Shown here piece after piece: positions 25,208-39,081 of a stretch of DNA of 64,000 bases; position 1 is the stretch's first letter, and every line of letters starts with the position of its first letter. Location: assembly GCF_963378095.1 (NCBI RefSeq), contig NZ_OY726397.1, forward strand, positions 4,278,001-4,342,000, read 5' to 3'. This DNA comes from Mycolicibacterium sp. MU0053. GTDB taxonomy: Bacteria > Actinomycetota > Actinomycetes > Mycobacteriales > Mycobacteriaceae. A program made the position numbers and the translations under genes. The notes under the pieces are model-generated. The model did no database searches and had not been told where the DNA came from. It saw only the letters and a list, made by a program, of their open reading frames with translations.

Positions 25208-26698
25208 CGCCGCCACCTCGTGGCGGGTCCGGTCGGCCGGCACCGGAACGCCGTTGCGGCCGGCGAGCTCCTGCGCGTACAGCCCGACGATGTAGCCGAC
25301 CCCGGCGCCGTGGATCCCCAGCGCGGTCGGATCGACGTTGTCGATGGTGTCCCCGGCCTTGTGGTAGTTCGGGTCGAACGGCTGCCCGGGGTCACCGCCC
25401 CACAGTTCGGCCTCCTCGGCGTCCATCTCGTCGTCGGCCCCGGTGAACAACCCCCCGGAAGGGATGCCGGCCAACGTGAACGGGGCGTAGTCCGACCGGC
25501 CGTCGAACGACGTGTCCCGACCGGGTTTGCCGACCGAGTCCAGATAGGCGACCAGCGCGCGCTCGATGCCGGCCGAACCCTCGGGCACCCACGGCGAGCG
25601 GTCGGTGCGGTTGCGCGGCTGGGACTGATCGCCGTCGTAGGTGAAGTAGCCGGGATTGGGCGAGGCGATCATGTCGAAGTTCAGGTACATCGCGATCGCG
25701 GTGAGCTCCTCGAGATCGAGCGATTCGATGTAGCGGTTCGATCCGACCAGGCCGAGTTCCTCCGCACCCCAGAACGCGAACCGCACCGCGTGGCGGATCG
25801 GGGGCGCGCTGCCGAGCTGCAACGCGGCCTCGAGCACCCCGGCCACCCCGGAGCCGTTGTCGTTGATGCCGGGCCCCTCTTCCACGCTGTCCAGGTGCGC
25901 GCCCGCCATCACGACGTTGTCGGTGTCCCCGGTGGTGGTCTGCGCGATGACGTTGCGGGCGGTGTGCGTGGTGGTTTCGGCCCGGACCTTGATCGTCACC
26001 GGGCCGGGGTTCGCACGCAACTGCGCGCCGTCGGCCTTGGCGACGCTGACCACAGGGATCTTCACGTCGGTCTTCTCGCCCAGCGTTCCGCCCATCTCCT
26101 TCTCGTCGACGTTGTTGGCGATCACCACACCGGCCGCCCCGGCGGCCACCGCGTGCGCGACCTTCTGCGTGAACGGGCACACCCCGCGGTCGATCAGCAC
26201 GATCGACCCGGCCACCGGCAGCCCGTCGAAATCCGGTTTGGCGCAGCCCGGCGCCTCGCTGACCCGCACCGGAACCAGGTCAGCGGTCAGGCCCTCGGGC
26301 GGCGTGCCGACGGCGTACTGCAGCGCCCGGGCCTCGAAATCGGTCGCCGCCCGCGTCAGGGTGCCCGGCTCGGACTCGAAGACCCGCACCTCGAACTCCG
26401 GGGTGCTCACGTCGAACCCCGCTTCCCGCAACGCATTCGCGACATAGTCGACGCTGGCCTCAAAGCCCGGCCAGCCGGAGGCCCGGTTGCCGTCGTGGTC
26501 GTCGGCGATGTCCTGCAGCCGCTGCAGGTGGGCCATCAGCGCATCGGTGTCGATGCGCTCGGCGAGCGTCTCGGCGAACTCGGCGGCCGCCGCCGGATCG
26601 GCACCGCTGGGGCCGGTCTCCCGCCCGCATCCGCCGAGCGCGGCCACGACGGCGAATGCGGAGAGCGTGGCGAGCGCGGCCCGCGACCTGTTACCCAT
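25202..26698 (-). CDS. lpqL: Lipoprotein aminopeptidase LpqL (M28 family)
   Basis: This 498-aa surface lipoprotein has a signal ending ALGGC (Cys24). A PA domain (about residues 150-245, RGVCPFTQKVAHAVAAGAAGVVIAN) is inserted before the M28 peptidase domain. Two-zinc ligands are visible in AGAHLDSV (His, Asp), GINDNGSGVAG (Asp), WGAEELGLVGS (Glu-Glu), NFDMIASP (Asp) and NYHKAGDT (His). It should remove N-terminal residues from peptides outside the cell membrane. It corresponds to recalled Rv0418 and lies near thiG as in M. tuberculosis. Confidence 0.94.
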   Translation of the reverse strand: MGNRSRAALATLSAFAVVAALGGCGRETGPSGADPAAAAEFAETLAERIDTDALMAHLQRLQDIADDHDGNRASGWPGFEASVDYVANALREAGFDVSTPEFEVRVFESEPGTLTRAATDFEARALQYAVGTPPEGLTADLVPVRVSEAPGCAKPDFDGLPVAGSIVLIDRGVCPFTQKVAHAVAAGAAGVVIANNVDEKEMGGTLGEKTDVKIPVVSVAKADGAQLRANPGPVTIKVRAETTTHTARNVIAQTTTGDTDNVVMAGAHLDSVEEGPGINDNGSGVAGVLEAALQLGSAPPIRHAVRFAFWGAEELGLVGSNRYIESLDLEELTAIAMYLNFDMIASPNPGYFTYDGDQSQPRNRTDRSPWVPEGSAGIERALVAYLDSVGKPGRDTSFDGRSDYAPFTLAGIPSGGLFTGADDEMDAEEAELWGGDPGQPFDPNYHKAGDTIDNVDPTALGIHGAGVGYIVGLYAQELAGRNGVPVPADRTRHEVAAS

Positions 26699-26708
26699 GG
26701 CGCCTACG

Positions 26709-28455
<1,747 letters not shown>

Positions 28456-28456
<1 letters not shown>

Positions 28457-29484
28457 CACGGGACAACACTCACTTTCAATTCGTTGGCAATGCGTTCGGC
28501 GGTCCAGGGGGCAAGTAGGAAACCCGAGCGGCCGTGCCCGGCGGCCACCAGCGTGCGCTCGTCGAGGCGCTGCACGATCGGGAGATTGTCGGGGGTCATC
28601 GGCCGCAGCCCGGCACCGCACTCGGCCAGTTCGTAGTCGCCGAGGGCCGGCATCACCTCGCAGGCGTCGTCGAGCAGTTCCCGCACCCCGGCGACCGCGG
28701 GCGCGGTGTCGCGGCCGTGTTCGTACTGGGTGGCGCCGACCACCACGCCGTCGTGCCGCGGCACCAGATACACCTGCCGGCCGTGCACCCGGGCGCGAAT
28801 GACGCGGCGCGGCACCGGCATGCTGCCCTTGCGCCGGCGCAGCCGCAGCACCTCGCCCTTGACCGCGCGCACCGGCAGGCCCGGCCAGAGCGACGGCGCA
28901 TCCAACCCGTTGGCGATCACCACGGTCTCGGCGTCGACGTCGGCGAGATCGTTGACCGGTCCGGCCCACTGCACCCCGATTCGCTCGCAGTGGTCCGCGA
29001 GCCCCGCCACCACCGCGCGGTTGTCCACCGCCAGTTCGGTACCCGCGCAGAAGCCATGCCGGATGCCCTGCGCGAGCAGCGGTTCGATATCGCGCGCCGC
29101 GGTGGTCGGCTGCACCGGGTGGCCTTGGGCGGCCAACCAGTCCCCGACGGTCTTCAGGTCGGCGGCGTCAGCGCGGTCCACGGCCACCACCAACGACTCA
29201 TGGGCGGTCACCACCTCCGGCGGCAGGCCGTCCAGATACGAGCCCGGACCCGCGGCGCGCCACAGCGCCAGCGAGGCCAGCCCGATGCGCAGCAGTTCCT
29301 CTTCGCCGGGCCAGCCCTCGCTGTGCGGGGCGAGCATGCCGCCGGCCACCCAGGAGGCCCCCGGCACCTCGGTGCGGTGCACCCGGACCGCCCAACCGTC
29401 CTGCGCGGTCCGGCGGGCCACCGACAGTCCGATGACGCCACCGCCGATGACGGCCACGCTCCGAGCGCAATCTCGGGGGCTCAT
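28456..29484 (-). CDS. thiO: Glycine oxidase ThiO
   Basis: This 342-aa FAD enzyme oxidises glycine to the imine used in thiazole formation. It has the dinucleotide-binding motif [16 protein letters not shown] at residues 9-24, [24 protein letters not shown], and the C-terminal [17 protein letters not shown] and [18 protein letters not shown] 29484 follows GGGAGGAAGC, a strong ribosome-binding site at the edge of the riboswitch. A longer frame to 29565 runs into the aptamer and was rejected. Confidence 0.96.
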
Positions 29485-29486
29485 GC

Positions 29487-29597
29487 TTCCTCCCTTCGCC
29501 GGCATGACCCGGATCAGGTGCGACGGTAAGGACCGGTTGCCGTCGAACGCGACGAGCAGGTCCACTCTCAGCCCGGTCCGCCGGGCTCCCGTGATTC
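29487..29597 (-). promoter_or_regulatory. TPP riboswitch (THI element) of thiO-thiS-thiG
   Basis: Reading the minus strand, the order is CGGGAGCCCGG, GGGCTGAGAGTGG, a GC-rich variable arm, then CGCACCTGATCCGGGTCATGCC and GGCGAAGGGAGG. These match the conserved TPP aptamer. The ribosome-binding site GGGAGG of thiO is its last element, 5 nt from the ATG, so ligand binding should block translation. A -10-like TACCCT lies upstream at 29607-29612. Confidence 0.9.
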
Positions 29598-29628
29598 CTC
29601 TTGACCAGGGTACTCACCACCCGGGCGA

Positions 29629-29634
29629 TAGCCT
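29629..29634 (+). promoter_or_regulatory. -10 element for leaderless thiE
   Basis: TAGCCT ends 7 nt before the GTG at 29642. There is no ribosome-binding site and no TPP element on this strand, so thiE may escape riboswitch control. Confidence 0.5.
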
Positions 29635-29641
29635 GAACGGC

Positions 29642-30334
29642 GTGACCCCACCCATGCCGCTGCCGTTGGATCGACTGGCCACCGCCCGCTTGTATCTGTG
29701 CACCGATGCGCGCCGCGAACGCGGCGACCTCGCGGAGTTCGCCGAGGCCGCCCTCGCCGGCGGGGTCGACATCATCCAGCTGCGCGACAAGGGCTCGCCC
29801 GGGGAGCGGCAGTTCGGTCCGCTCGAGGCCGCCCACGAACTCGCGGCGCTGGAGATCCTGGCGGACGCGGCCCGCCGGCACGGCGCGCTGTTCGCCGTCA
29901 ACGACCGCGCCGACATCGCCCGCGCCGCCGAATCCGATGTCCTGCACCTCGGCCAGGACGACCTGCCGCTGTACGTCGCGCGCGACATCATCGGCGCCCG
30001 GCAAGTGATCGGCCGGTCCACCCATGACGAGGCGCAGGCGCGGGCCGCGATCGAGGAATCGGTGGACTACTTCTGTGTCGGTCCCTGCTGGCCGACGCCG
30101 ACCAAACCGGGCCGCGCCGCCCCGGGCCTGGAGCTGATCCGGACCGTCGCGGCCTGGCGGCCCGGCAAACCGTGGTTCGCCATCGGCGGCATCGATGAAC
30201 AGCGACTACCGGAGGTCATCGAGGCCGGTGCCCGCCGGGTGGTGGTGGTGCGGGCGATCACGGCCGCCGACGACCCGGCGGCGGCCGCGCGACGGTTGGT
30301 GGCGGCGCTCGAGGCTAACGGAACACCGGGATAG
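29642..30334 (+). CDS. thiE: Thiamine-phosphate synthase ThiE
   Basis: This 230-aa TIM barrel joins HMP-PP and thiazole phosphate into thiamine phosphate. Motifs are [32 protein letters not shown] (pyrophosphate/HMP contacts), [50 protein letters not shown] and WFAIGGID. The GTG at 29642 fits a leaderless start. ATG 29654 would shorten it by four residues. It is divergent from thiO and converges on the Nudix gene with a 20-nt overlap. Confidence 0.96.
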   Translation: MTPPMPLPLDRLATARLYLCTDARRERGDLAEFAEAALAGGVDIIQLRDKGSPGERQFGPLEAAHELAALEILADAARRHGALFAVNDRADIARAAESDVLHLGQDDLPLYVARDIIGARQVIGRSTHDEAQARAAIEESVDYFCVGPCWPTPTKPGRAAPGLELIRTVAAWRPGKPWFAIGGIDEQRLPEVIEAGARRVVVVRAITAADDPAAAARRLVAALEANGTPG

Positions 30335-30812
30335 TGGCCGCGACCTCGCGCAGCCGCGGCCAGCTGGCCGCGAACCCCGGATGCAGCGGCAGGTCGGTGA
30401 CCTCGTCCTCGGCGACCCAGCGCAGCTCGGAGCTCTCCCGGTTGGGCACGGTGTCCAGCGGTGTCGGCGCGTCGGCGATCACGGTCGTATAGGTCCAGTG
30501 CGTATCGCGGCCACTGGATCCGACCTCGGCGGTCACCACGCTGATGCGCACCGTGACCTGAGCGGCGGCCAAGCCCGCCTCCTCGTGGGCCTCGCGCACC
30601 GCGGCCTCCTCGACGGTTTCGTGGCTGTCGCGGGCTCCGCCGGGCAGGCCCCAGGTGCCGCCCTGATGGCTCCACGGGGCCCGGTGCTGCAGCAGCACGA
30701 CGGCCGTGCCATCGGCCCGCGGCGCCCGCAACAACAGCCCCGCCGCACCGTGGCGGCCCCAGTAGTGCGCCCCGTTATCCGAAACCACCCAGCCGTCACC
30801 ATCGCCACGCAC
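30315..30812 (-). CDS. mutT3: Nudix hydrolase MutT3
   Basis: This 165-aa protein carries the full Nudix box [24 protein letters not shown] (GX5EX7REUXEEXGU). Its N-terminus [31 protein letters not shown] matches recalled Rv0413. MutT-type enzymes clean oxidised nucleotides, but the exact substrate is uncertain. The start GTG 30812 is set by a -10 element 7 nt upstream. An upstream in-frame ATG at 30905 adds unconserved residues across the promoter. Confidence 0.9.
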   Translation of the reverse strand: MRGDGDGWVVSDNGAHYWGRHGAAGLLLRAPRADGTAVVLLQHRAPWSHQGGTWGLPGGARDSHETVEEAAVREAHEEAGLAAAQVTVRISVVTAEVGSSGRDTHWTYTTVIADAPTPLDTVPNRESSELRWVAEDEVTDLPLHPGFAASWPRLREVAATIPVFR

Positions 30813-30819
30813 GGGCCTA

Positions 30820-30825
30820 AGGATA
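30820..30825 (-). promoter_or_regulatory. -10 element for leaderless mutT3
   Basis: On the minus strand TATCCT ends 7 nt before the GTG at 30812, and no ribosome-binding site is seen. Confidence 0.6.
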
Positions 30826-30904
30826 GGCGGACGCGGATTTCGGTTGGTGCCCTGCTCGGTGGCGCTCTCGGGGCGATCACCTCCCATCCGCCACACGAGC
30901 CTCA

Positions 30905-30910
30905 TAGAAT
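30905..30910 (+). promoter_or_regulatory. -10 element for the glnX-glnH-pknG operon
   Basis: TAGAAT lies 66 nt before the glnX GTG. A leader carrying AGTGAAGGGG as ribosome-binding site would follow. No clear -35 is present. Confidence 0.45.
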
Positions 30911-30976
30911 CGCCTGTGGAGACGGATCGGGACGCACAGAACGCACATCGGATTCCAGAGTGAAGGGGCCGCAGCC

Positions 30977-32292
30977 GTGACGGTGGAGCTGGCGCACCCG
31001 TCCACTGAGCCGCTGGCGTCCCGGTCGCCCGACGAGCCGGCGCACCCGCGCTGGTGGTTCCTCTGGACCACCCCGGGCCGCATCCTGGCGCTCGGCGTCA
31101 TCCTCGCCACCCTGGGGGTGGCCAGCGCGTTCGCCACCTCGACCACGATCGACTACCGACAGCAGGCGTTGACGACGGTGCTCAACCACACCGAGCCGTT
31201 GTCGTTCGCGGCCGGTGAGTTGTACACCACGCTGTCGGTCGCCGACGCCGCGGCCGCGACCGCCTTCATCGCCGGGGCCGAACCGCGGCCGGTCCGGCAG
31301 CGCTACGAGCAGGCCATCACCAACGCCGCCGCGGCGCTCACCCGCGCGGCCAGCGGCCTGACCGACGAGTCGATGCGCGAGCTGACCGCGCAGATCAACG
31401 CGAACCTGGCGGTGTACACCGGGGTGATCGAGACCGCGCGCACCAACAACCGGGCCGGCAACCCGGTGGGCTCCTCGTACCTGTCGGAGGCCTCGTCGCT
31501 GATGCAGGAGACCATCCTGCCCGACGCCCAACGGCTCTATCAGGAGACGTCGTCCCGGGTGGACGAGGAGACCACCTCCTCGACCCGGATCCCGTCCCCG
31601 GTGATCCTGATCGTCACCGCCACCATTCTCTTCGGCGCGTTCGCGCACCGCTGGCTGGCGCGGCGCACCCGGCGCCGGGTCAACATCGGGCTGGTCGCGG
31701 GCGGGCTGGCCATCATGGTCATGGTGGTCTGGGTGGGCACCGCGCTGGTGATCTCGACCGCGGTGAGCCGCAGCGCCCAGAACACCGCGGCCGCGTCCTT
31801 GAAGACCGTGACGAATCTGGCGATCGCGGCCCAGCAAGCGCGCGCCGACGAGACGCTGTCGCTGATCCGGCGCGGCGACGAGGACGTCCGTAAGCAGTCG
31901 TACTACCAGCGCATCGAGACCATGCAGCAGCAGCTCGCCGAGTATCTCGAGCGCGACGACGCGATCGACAAGACGGCGCTGGCCGAGGCCGACGAGCTGC
32001 TGGCGAAGTGGCGCGCCGCCGACGAGCGCATCAACGCCTACATCTCGGTCGGCAACTATCAGGCCGCGACCCAGGTGGCGCTCGGCACCGGCCAGGACGA
32101 CTCCACCCCGGCGTTCGACAAGCTCGAGGCGGCGCTGTCCGACGGCATCGAGAAGAGCCGCGAGCGGCTGCGCAGCGACATCGCCCGCGCCCGCCGGACC
32201 TTGGCGGGAGCCACCGTGGGCGCCGTGGTGCTGTCGCTGGGCGCGGCCATCGCCGTCGCGCTCGGGTTGTGGCCGCGCATGGGCGAGTACCG

Positions 32293-32296
<4 letters not shown>
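30977..32296 (+). CDS. glnX: GlnX membrane sensor component
   Basis: This 439-aa membrane protein starts at GTG 30977. Four hydrophobic segments are visible: about residues 34-54, 210-226, 236-258 and 411-430. Two large extracytoplasmic alpha-helical domains lie between the first and second and between the third and fourth. The latter contains long charged helices (SLIRRGDEDVRKQSYYQRIETMQQQLAEYLERD). In mycobacteria GlnX (Rv0412c) transmits amino-acid binding by GlnH to the kinase PknG. Its stop overlaps the glnH ATG. Confidence 0.92.
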
Positions 32297-35518
<3,222 letters not shown>

Positions 35519-35539
35519 CGGTCCGACCCCGGGGGCGGT

Positions 35540-36163
35540 TCAGCGGGCCAGCACGCCGCGCAGGAAGAGTTGCACCGCGTGGTGCAGGTGACGCTCCTGT
35601 TCCCGGCGACTGCGGTACACCCCGTAGTCGGCCAGCCGGGCGGGCAACACCTCCACCATCGCCAAGAAATGTTCGGCCGCCAATTCGATGTCGTCGACGT
35701 CGAGTTCGCCGGCGGCGGCGTGCGCGCGCAGCACGTCCATCACCTGCTGTTGTCGGCGGGCCCACCCCAATGATCCGGCACTGAGGGCGAACTCCGGGAA
35801 CCGGTGGGCTTCGTTGCGGGCGACCTTGTGCAGCAGGACGATGTCCGGGTCGACGGCACGCTTGAGTGCCCCACGGGCAATCGCGGTCAACGCCACCTCC
35901 AGGTCCTCGTCGTCGACATTGGGATAGACCTCGTTCTCCACAGCGCGGGTAAAGGCCCACGGGATGACATCGAGGAACACCGCGCGTTTGTCCGGGTAGC
36001 GGGCGTAGAGCGTGCGCTTGGTGATCCCGGCGGACTTGGCGATGGCCTCCATCGTGGTGGCGTCGTAACCGGTCTTCAAGAACGTCGCCACCGCGGCTGC
36101 ACGGATCTGTTGATGCAGCACAGCGGCCTGCGCCTGGGTGGGTCGCCCGCGCCGTGTCTGCAT
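35540..36163 (-). CDS. TetR-family regulator of the 36-45 kb cluster
   Basis: This 207-aa protein has a TetR DNA-binding domain at residues 17-65 (IRAAAVATFLKTGYDATTMEAIAKSAGITKRTLYARYPDKRAVFLDVI) and a C-terminal domain of the TetR_C AefR-like type (MVEVLPARLADYGVYRSRREQERHLHHAVQLFLRGVL). The ATG 36163 has its own leaderless promoter. It lies at the 3' end of the ten-gene cluster and is its likely repressor. Confidence 0.92.
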   Translation of the reverse strand: MQTRRGRPTQAQAAVLHQQIRAAAVATFLKTGYDATTMEAIAKSAGITKRTLYARYPDKRAVFLDVIPWAFTRAVENEVYPNVDDEDLEVALTAIARGALKRAVDPDIVLLHKVARNEAHRFPEFALSAGSLGWARRQQQVMDVLRAHAAAGELDVDDIELAAEHFLAMVEVLPARLADYGVYRSRREQERHLHHAVQLFLRGVLAR

Positions 36164-36170
36164 CCGTGGA

Positions 36171-36176
36171 AGTCTA
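36171..36176 (-). promoter_or_regulatory. -10 element for the TetR gene (leaderless)
   Basis: On the minus strand TAGACT ends 7 nt before the ATG at 36163, giving the regulator a promoter separate from the upstream operon. Confidence 0.6.
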
Positions 36177-36184
36177 CGTCCGGC

Positions 36185-37483
36185 TCAACCGCGTGGTATT
36201 CCGGCGAGCTTGTCGGCGAACTTGGCCTCCGCCTCGGCACGCAGCCGCAGCAGATGCTGGGACGGGAACATGTCCGGTGCCGGTTCCCGGTCTTTGAGCA
36301 GCAGCCGCGCCAGCGTCACCTTGTGCACCTCCGTGGGCCCGTCGGCCAAACCGAGCACGAAGGATTCCACCAGATGCTGCACGAAGGGCATCTCATGGGT
36401 GGTGCCCAGCGAGCCGTGGAGCTGCAACGCCCGGGCCGACACATCATGGAGCACCTTCTGCATCATCGCCTTGACCGCCGAGATGTCGGCGCGTACCGCC
36501 TGATAATCGTTGTGCTGGTCGATCTTCCACGCCGTCTGCAACGTGAGCAGCCGGAAAGCCTCGATCTCCATCCAGGAGTCGGCGACCATCTCCTGGACCA
36601 GTTGCTTGTTCGAGAGCATCTCGCCCTGGGTGTAGCGGGAGACTGCGCGTTCACAGAGCATGTCGAAGATGCGACGAACCAGCCCCACGGTGCGCATGGC
36701 ATGGTGGATGCGCCCCCCGCCGAGGCGGGTCTGGGCCACCACGAACGCGCCGCCGCGCGGGCCGAGCATGTGGTCGTCCGGTACCCGGACATCCTCATAG
36801 CGGACATAACCTTCGCGCCCGCCGCCGCCGGCCGGTTGATAGCCCAGACCGATGTCGCGCAGCACGTTGATACCGGGTGTCTCGGCGGGCACGACGAACA
36901 TCGAATGACGTTCATAGGGCGGCGCTTCCGGGTCGGTCACCGCCATGACGATCAGAAACGACGCCATCGACGCGAACGACGAGAACCACTTCTCGCCGTT
37001 GATCACCCAATGATCGCCGTCGTGAATCGCGGTGGTGGTGAACACCTTCGGGTCCGCTCCGCCCTGCGGCTCGGTCATCGAGAAGCAGGAGATGATGCGG
37101 TTGTCCAGGAGTGGTTCGAGGTAGCGCTCCTTGAGCGCCGCGGTGCCGTAGTGCGCCAGGATCTCGCTGTTGCCGGAGTCGGGGGCGTGCGAACCGAACA
37201 CGATGGGCGCGCACTCCGAGCGGCCCAGGATCTCGTTGAGCAATGCCAGTTTCACCTGGCCGAAGCCCGGTCCCCCCAGATGCGGACCGAGGTGGGTGGC
37301 CCACAGTCCACGCTCTTTGACGATGCGTTGCAGCGGTGGGATCAAGGCCTGCCGGACCGGATCGGTCAGATCGTGGGATTCCTTGACTATCAGATCAATC
37401 GGTTCGCATTCGGTGCGCACGAAATCCTCGACCCAGTCCAGTTGCTCCGCCCACTGCGGGTCGGTGGAAAAGTCCCACGTCAT
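36185..37483 (-). CDS. Acyl-CoA dehydrogenase of the ACAD10/11 type
   Basis: This 432-aa FAD flavoenzyme shows CFSMTEPQGGADPKVF, GDHWVINGEKWFSS, FVVAQTRLGGGRIHHAMRTVGL and a C-terminal LADGPTEVHKVTLARLLL. The RIHHxMR and DGPxEVH signatures resemble ACAD10/11 and bacterial LvaC-like enzymes more than classical beta-oxidation FadE proteins. In those systems a partner APH-fold kinase phosphorylates a hydroxyacyl-CoA and the dehydrogenase-fold enzyme helps eliminate the phosphate. Such a kinase is encoded at 39082. ATG 37483 overlaps the hydratase stop (ATGA). Confidence 0.92.
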   Translation of the reverse strand: MTWDFSTDPQWAEQLDWVEDFVRTECEPIDLIVKESHDLTDPVRQALIPPLQRIVKERGLWATHLGPHLGGPGFGQVKLALLNEILGRSECAPIVFGSHAPDSGNSEILAHYGTAALKERYLEPLLDNRIISCFSMTEPQGGADPKVFTTTAIHDGDHWVINGEKWFSSFASMASFLIVMAVTDPEAPPYERHSMFVVPAETPGINVLRDIGLGYQPAGGGGREGYVRYEDVRVPDDHMLGPRGGAFVVAQTRLGGGRIHHAMRTVGLVRRIFDMLCERAVSRYTQGEMLSNKQLVQEMVADSWMEIEAFRLLTLQTAWKIDQHNDYQAVRADISAVKAMMQKVLHDVSARALQLHGSLGTTHEMPFVQHLVESFVLGLADGPTEVHKVTLARLLLKDREPAPDMFPSQHLLRLRAEAEAKFADKLAGIPRG

Positions 37484-38268
37484 CGAGCTGTTCCTTTCTG
37501 ATTCCCACGCAACGACGCCGCCTCCTCGGTGGCATGACTGAGCACCTGATTACGGTTCTCCAACTCCAGGGCGGCCGCCAGGCTGCCGGCATCGGTGTTG
37601 ACCTGCAGTGCCCGCTTGGTCAACTGCACCCCCAGCGGCGCCAATCGCGCGATCCGGGAGGCCAATTCGAGTGCCGTGGGGTCGAGTTGATCGGGGGGCA
37701 CGAGCTGACTGACCAACCCGCGCCGGTCGGCCTCCGCCGCGGAGACGGTGCGGCCGGTCATCATCCAGTCGGCGGCCACGCTGGTACCGACGATGCGGGG
37801 CAGGTGGTAACTCATCCCCACCTCGGCGCCGGACAGCCCCAGCAGAATGGCCGCGTTTCCGAAGGATGCCACCGAGGAACAGATTCGAATATCGGCGGCC
37901 AGGGCAAGGGCCAATCCGGCGCCCACACATGGTCCGTTGACCGCGGCGACCACCGGTTGCGGCAGCCCGGTGAGAGCCTGGGCCAGCGCCGCCATCCGCT
38001 CCTGGAACCGCAGGCGGTCGATAGCGGGATCGGTGGCCTCGAGCATGCCCGGACCGAAATCGCGCAGGTCGATGCCGGAGCAGAAGCCGCGCCCCGCTCC
38101 GGTGAGCACGACGACCTTGACCGCGGCGTCGGCCGTCAGTTCGGCACACGTGCGCGTCAATTCGACCAGCATGGTCTCGTTGATCGCGTTGAGGCATTTC
38201 GGGCGGTTCAGGCGCACGAGTGCGACGCCGGCGCTCGGCGTTTCCAGGGTCAGCGTCGCGGCGGTCAC
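37480..38268 (-). CDS. Enoyl-CoA hydratase/isomerase family protein
   Basis: This 262-aa crotonase-fold enzyme has VALVRLNRPKCLNAINETML, LTGAGRGFCSGIDLRDFGPG (first oxyanion contact), AAVNGPCVGAGLALALAADIRI (second) and ILLGLSGAEVGMSYHLPRIVG. It should add water to, or isomerise, an enoyl-CoA. The start GTG 38268 overlaps the dioxygenase stop (GTGA), and its own stop overlaps the dehydrogenase start. In this operon it would act right after the dehydrogenase. Confidence 0.93.
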   Translation of the reverse strand: MTAATLTLETPSAGVALVRLNRPKCLNAINETMLVELTRTCAELTADAAVKVVVLTGAGRGFCSGIDLRDFGPGMLEATDPAIDRLRFQERMAALAQALTGLPQPVVAAVNGPCVGAGLALALAADIRICSSVASFGNAAILLGLSGAEVGMSYHLPRIVGTSVAADWMMTGRTVSAAEADRRGLVSQLVPPDQLDPTALELASRIARLAPLGVQLTKRALQVNTDAGSLAAALELENRNQVLSHATEEAASLRGNQKGTAR

Positions 38269-39071
38269 GTCCAGGCCTCGTCGCCGGCGATCGTCGTGCG
38301 GTGCAACGTGCGTTCCGAGGACGGATCGTAGGGCAGTGCGCGGTGCAGTATCGCGGTGTTGTCCCAGATCACAACGTCTCCGACCGTCCATTCGTGGCGG
38401 TAGCAGAACCGCTCCTGGGTGGACCAGGCCAACAACTCGTCGAGCATCGCCGCACTCTCCGCGCGGCTCATTCCGACGATGTGGTCGGCCGTCGCGCCGA
38501 TGACCAGCGACCGGCGGCCATCCCGGCGCCGCCACACCAGCGCCGTTTCCCGGCTCGGTCCGGCCCGCCACGCGGCCAATTGTTCGTCGGTGGGGTTGGG
38601 TTCGACGCGCCGTTGCGTCGCCTCGAAACTGTGCACCACGCGCAGGTCGGCGTAGCGCTTGCGGTCGTGGGCCGGCAGGTTCTCGTAGGCGGCGTAGGTG
38701 TCGGCGAACTCCGTCCCGCCGCCGACCATCGCCACGTGCCGCGCGGTCAGCATCGTGAACTTGGCCGGCACGGCGTGCGCCGTGTCGTCGATATGCCAGT
38801 CGAAGGTCCCCCGCAGGTACGCGGCCATCTTGGTCTTCGCCGGGTCCAGCGACACCGTGAAGATCTCCTTGCCACCCGGTGCCAGTACCTCTCCGAGCCT
38901 TCGACTGAAGGCCAATTGCGCGTCGTCGTCGAGGTTGGCGTTTCGGATCAGCACCACACTGCGCCACCGCAACGCCTCCCGGCAACTGCTGATGACCGAC
39001 TCGTCGAGAACGCCGTCGAAGCCCCGCAACTCGGCGCCCAATTCCGGCTGCAGCGCATACATCTCAGACAT
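38265..39071 (-). CDS. TauD/TfdA-family Fe(II)/2-oxoglutarate dioxygenase
   Basis: This 268-aa enzyme has the iron facial triad H93-x-D95 (TFDWHIDDT) and the distal H243 (WDNTAILHRALPYD). An Arg near 254-258 is suited for 2-oxoglutarate binding. TauD enzymes release sulfite from taurine, and TfdA-like ones open aryl ethers. Others hydroxylate carboxylates or cleave alkyl sulfates. The substrate here is unknown. It is followed by the hydratase with a 4-nt overlap, so it is part of the catabolic operon. Confidence 0.92.
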   Translation of the reverse strand: MSEMYALQPELGAELRGFDGVLDESVISSCREALRWRSVVLIRNANLDDDAQLAFSRRLGEVLAPGGKEIFTVSLDPAKTKMAAYLRGTFDWHIDDTAHAVPAKFTMLTARHVAMVGGGTEFADTYAAYENLPAHDRKRYADLRVVHSFEATQRRVEPNPTDEQLAAWRAGPSRETALVWRRRDGRRSLVIGATADHIVGMSRAESAAMLDELLAWSTQERFCYRHEWTVGDVVIWDNTAILHRALPYDPSSERTLHRTTIAGDEAWT

Positions 39072-39081
39072 CGGTGCACTC

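Noticed and set aside
29601..29634. TTGACC as -35 for thiE
   Set aside because: The 22-nt spacing to TAGCCT is too long. Only the -10 was kept.
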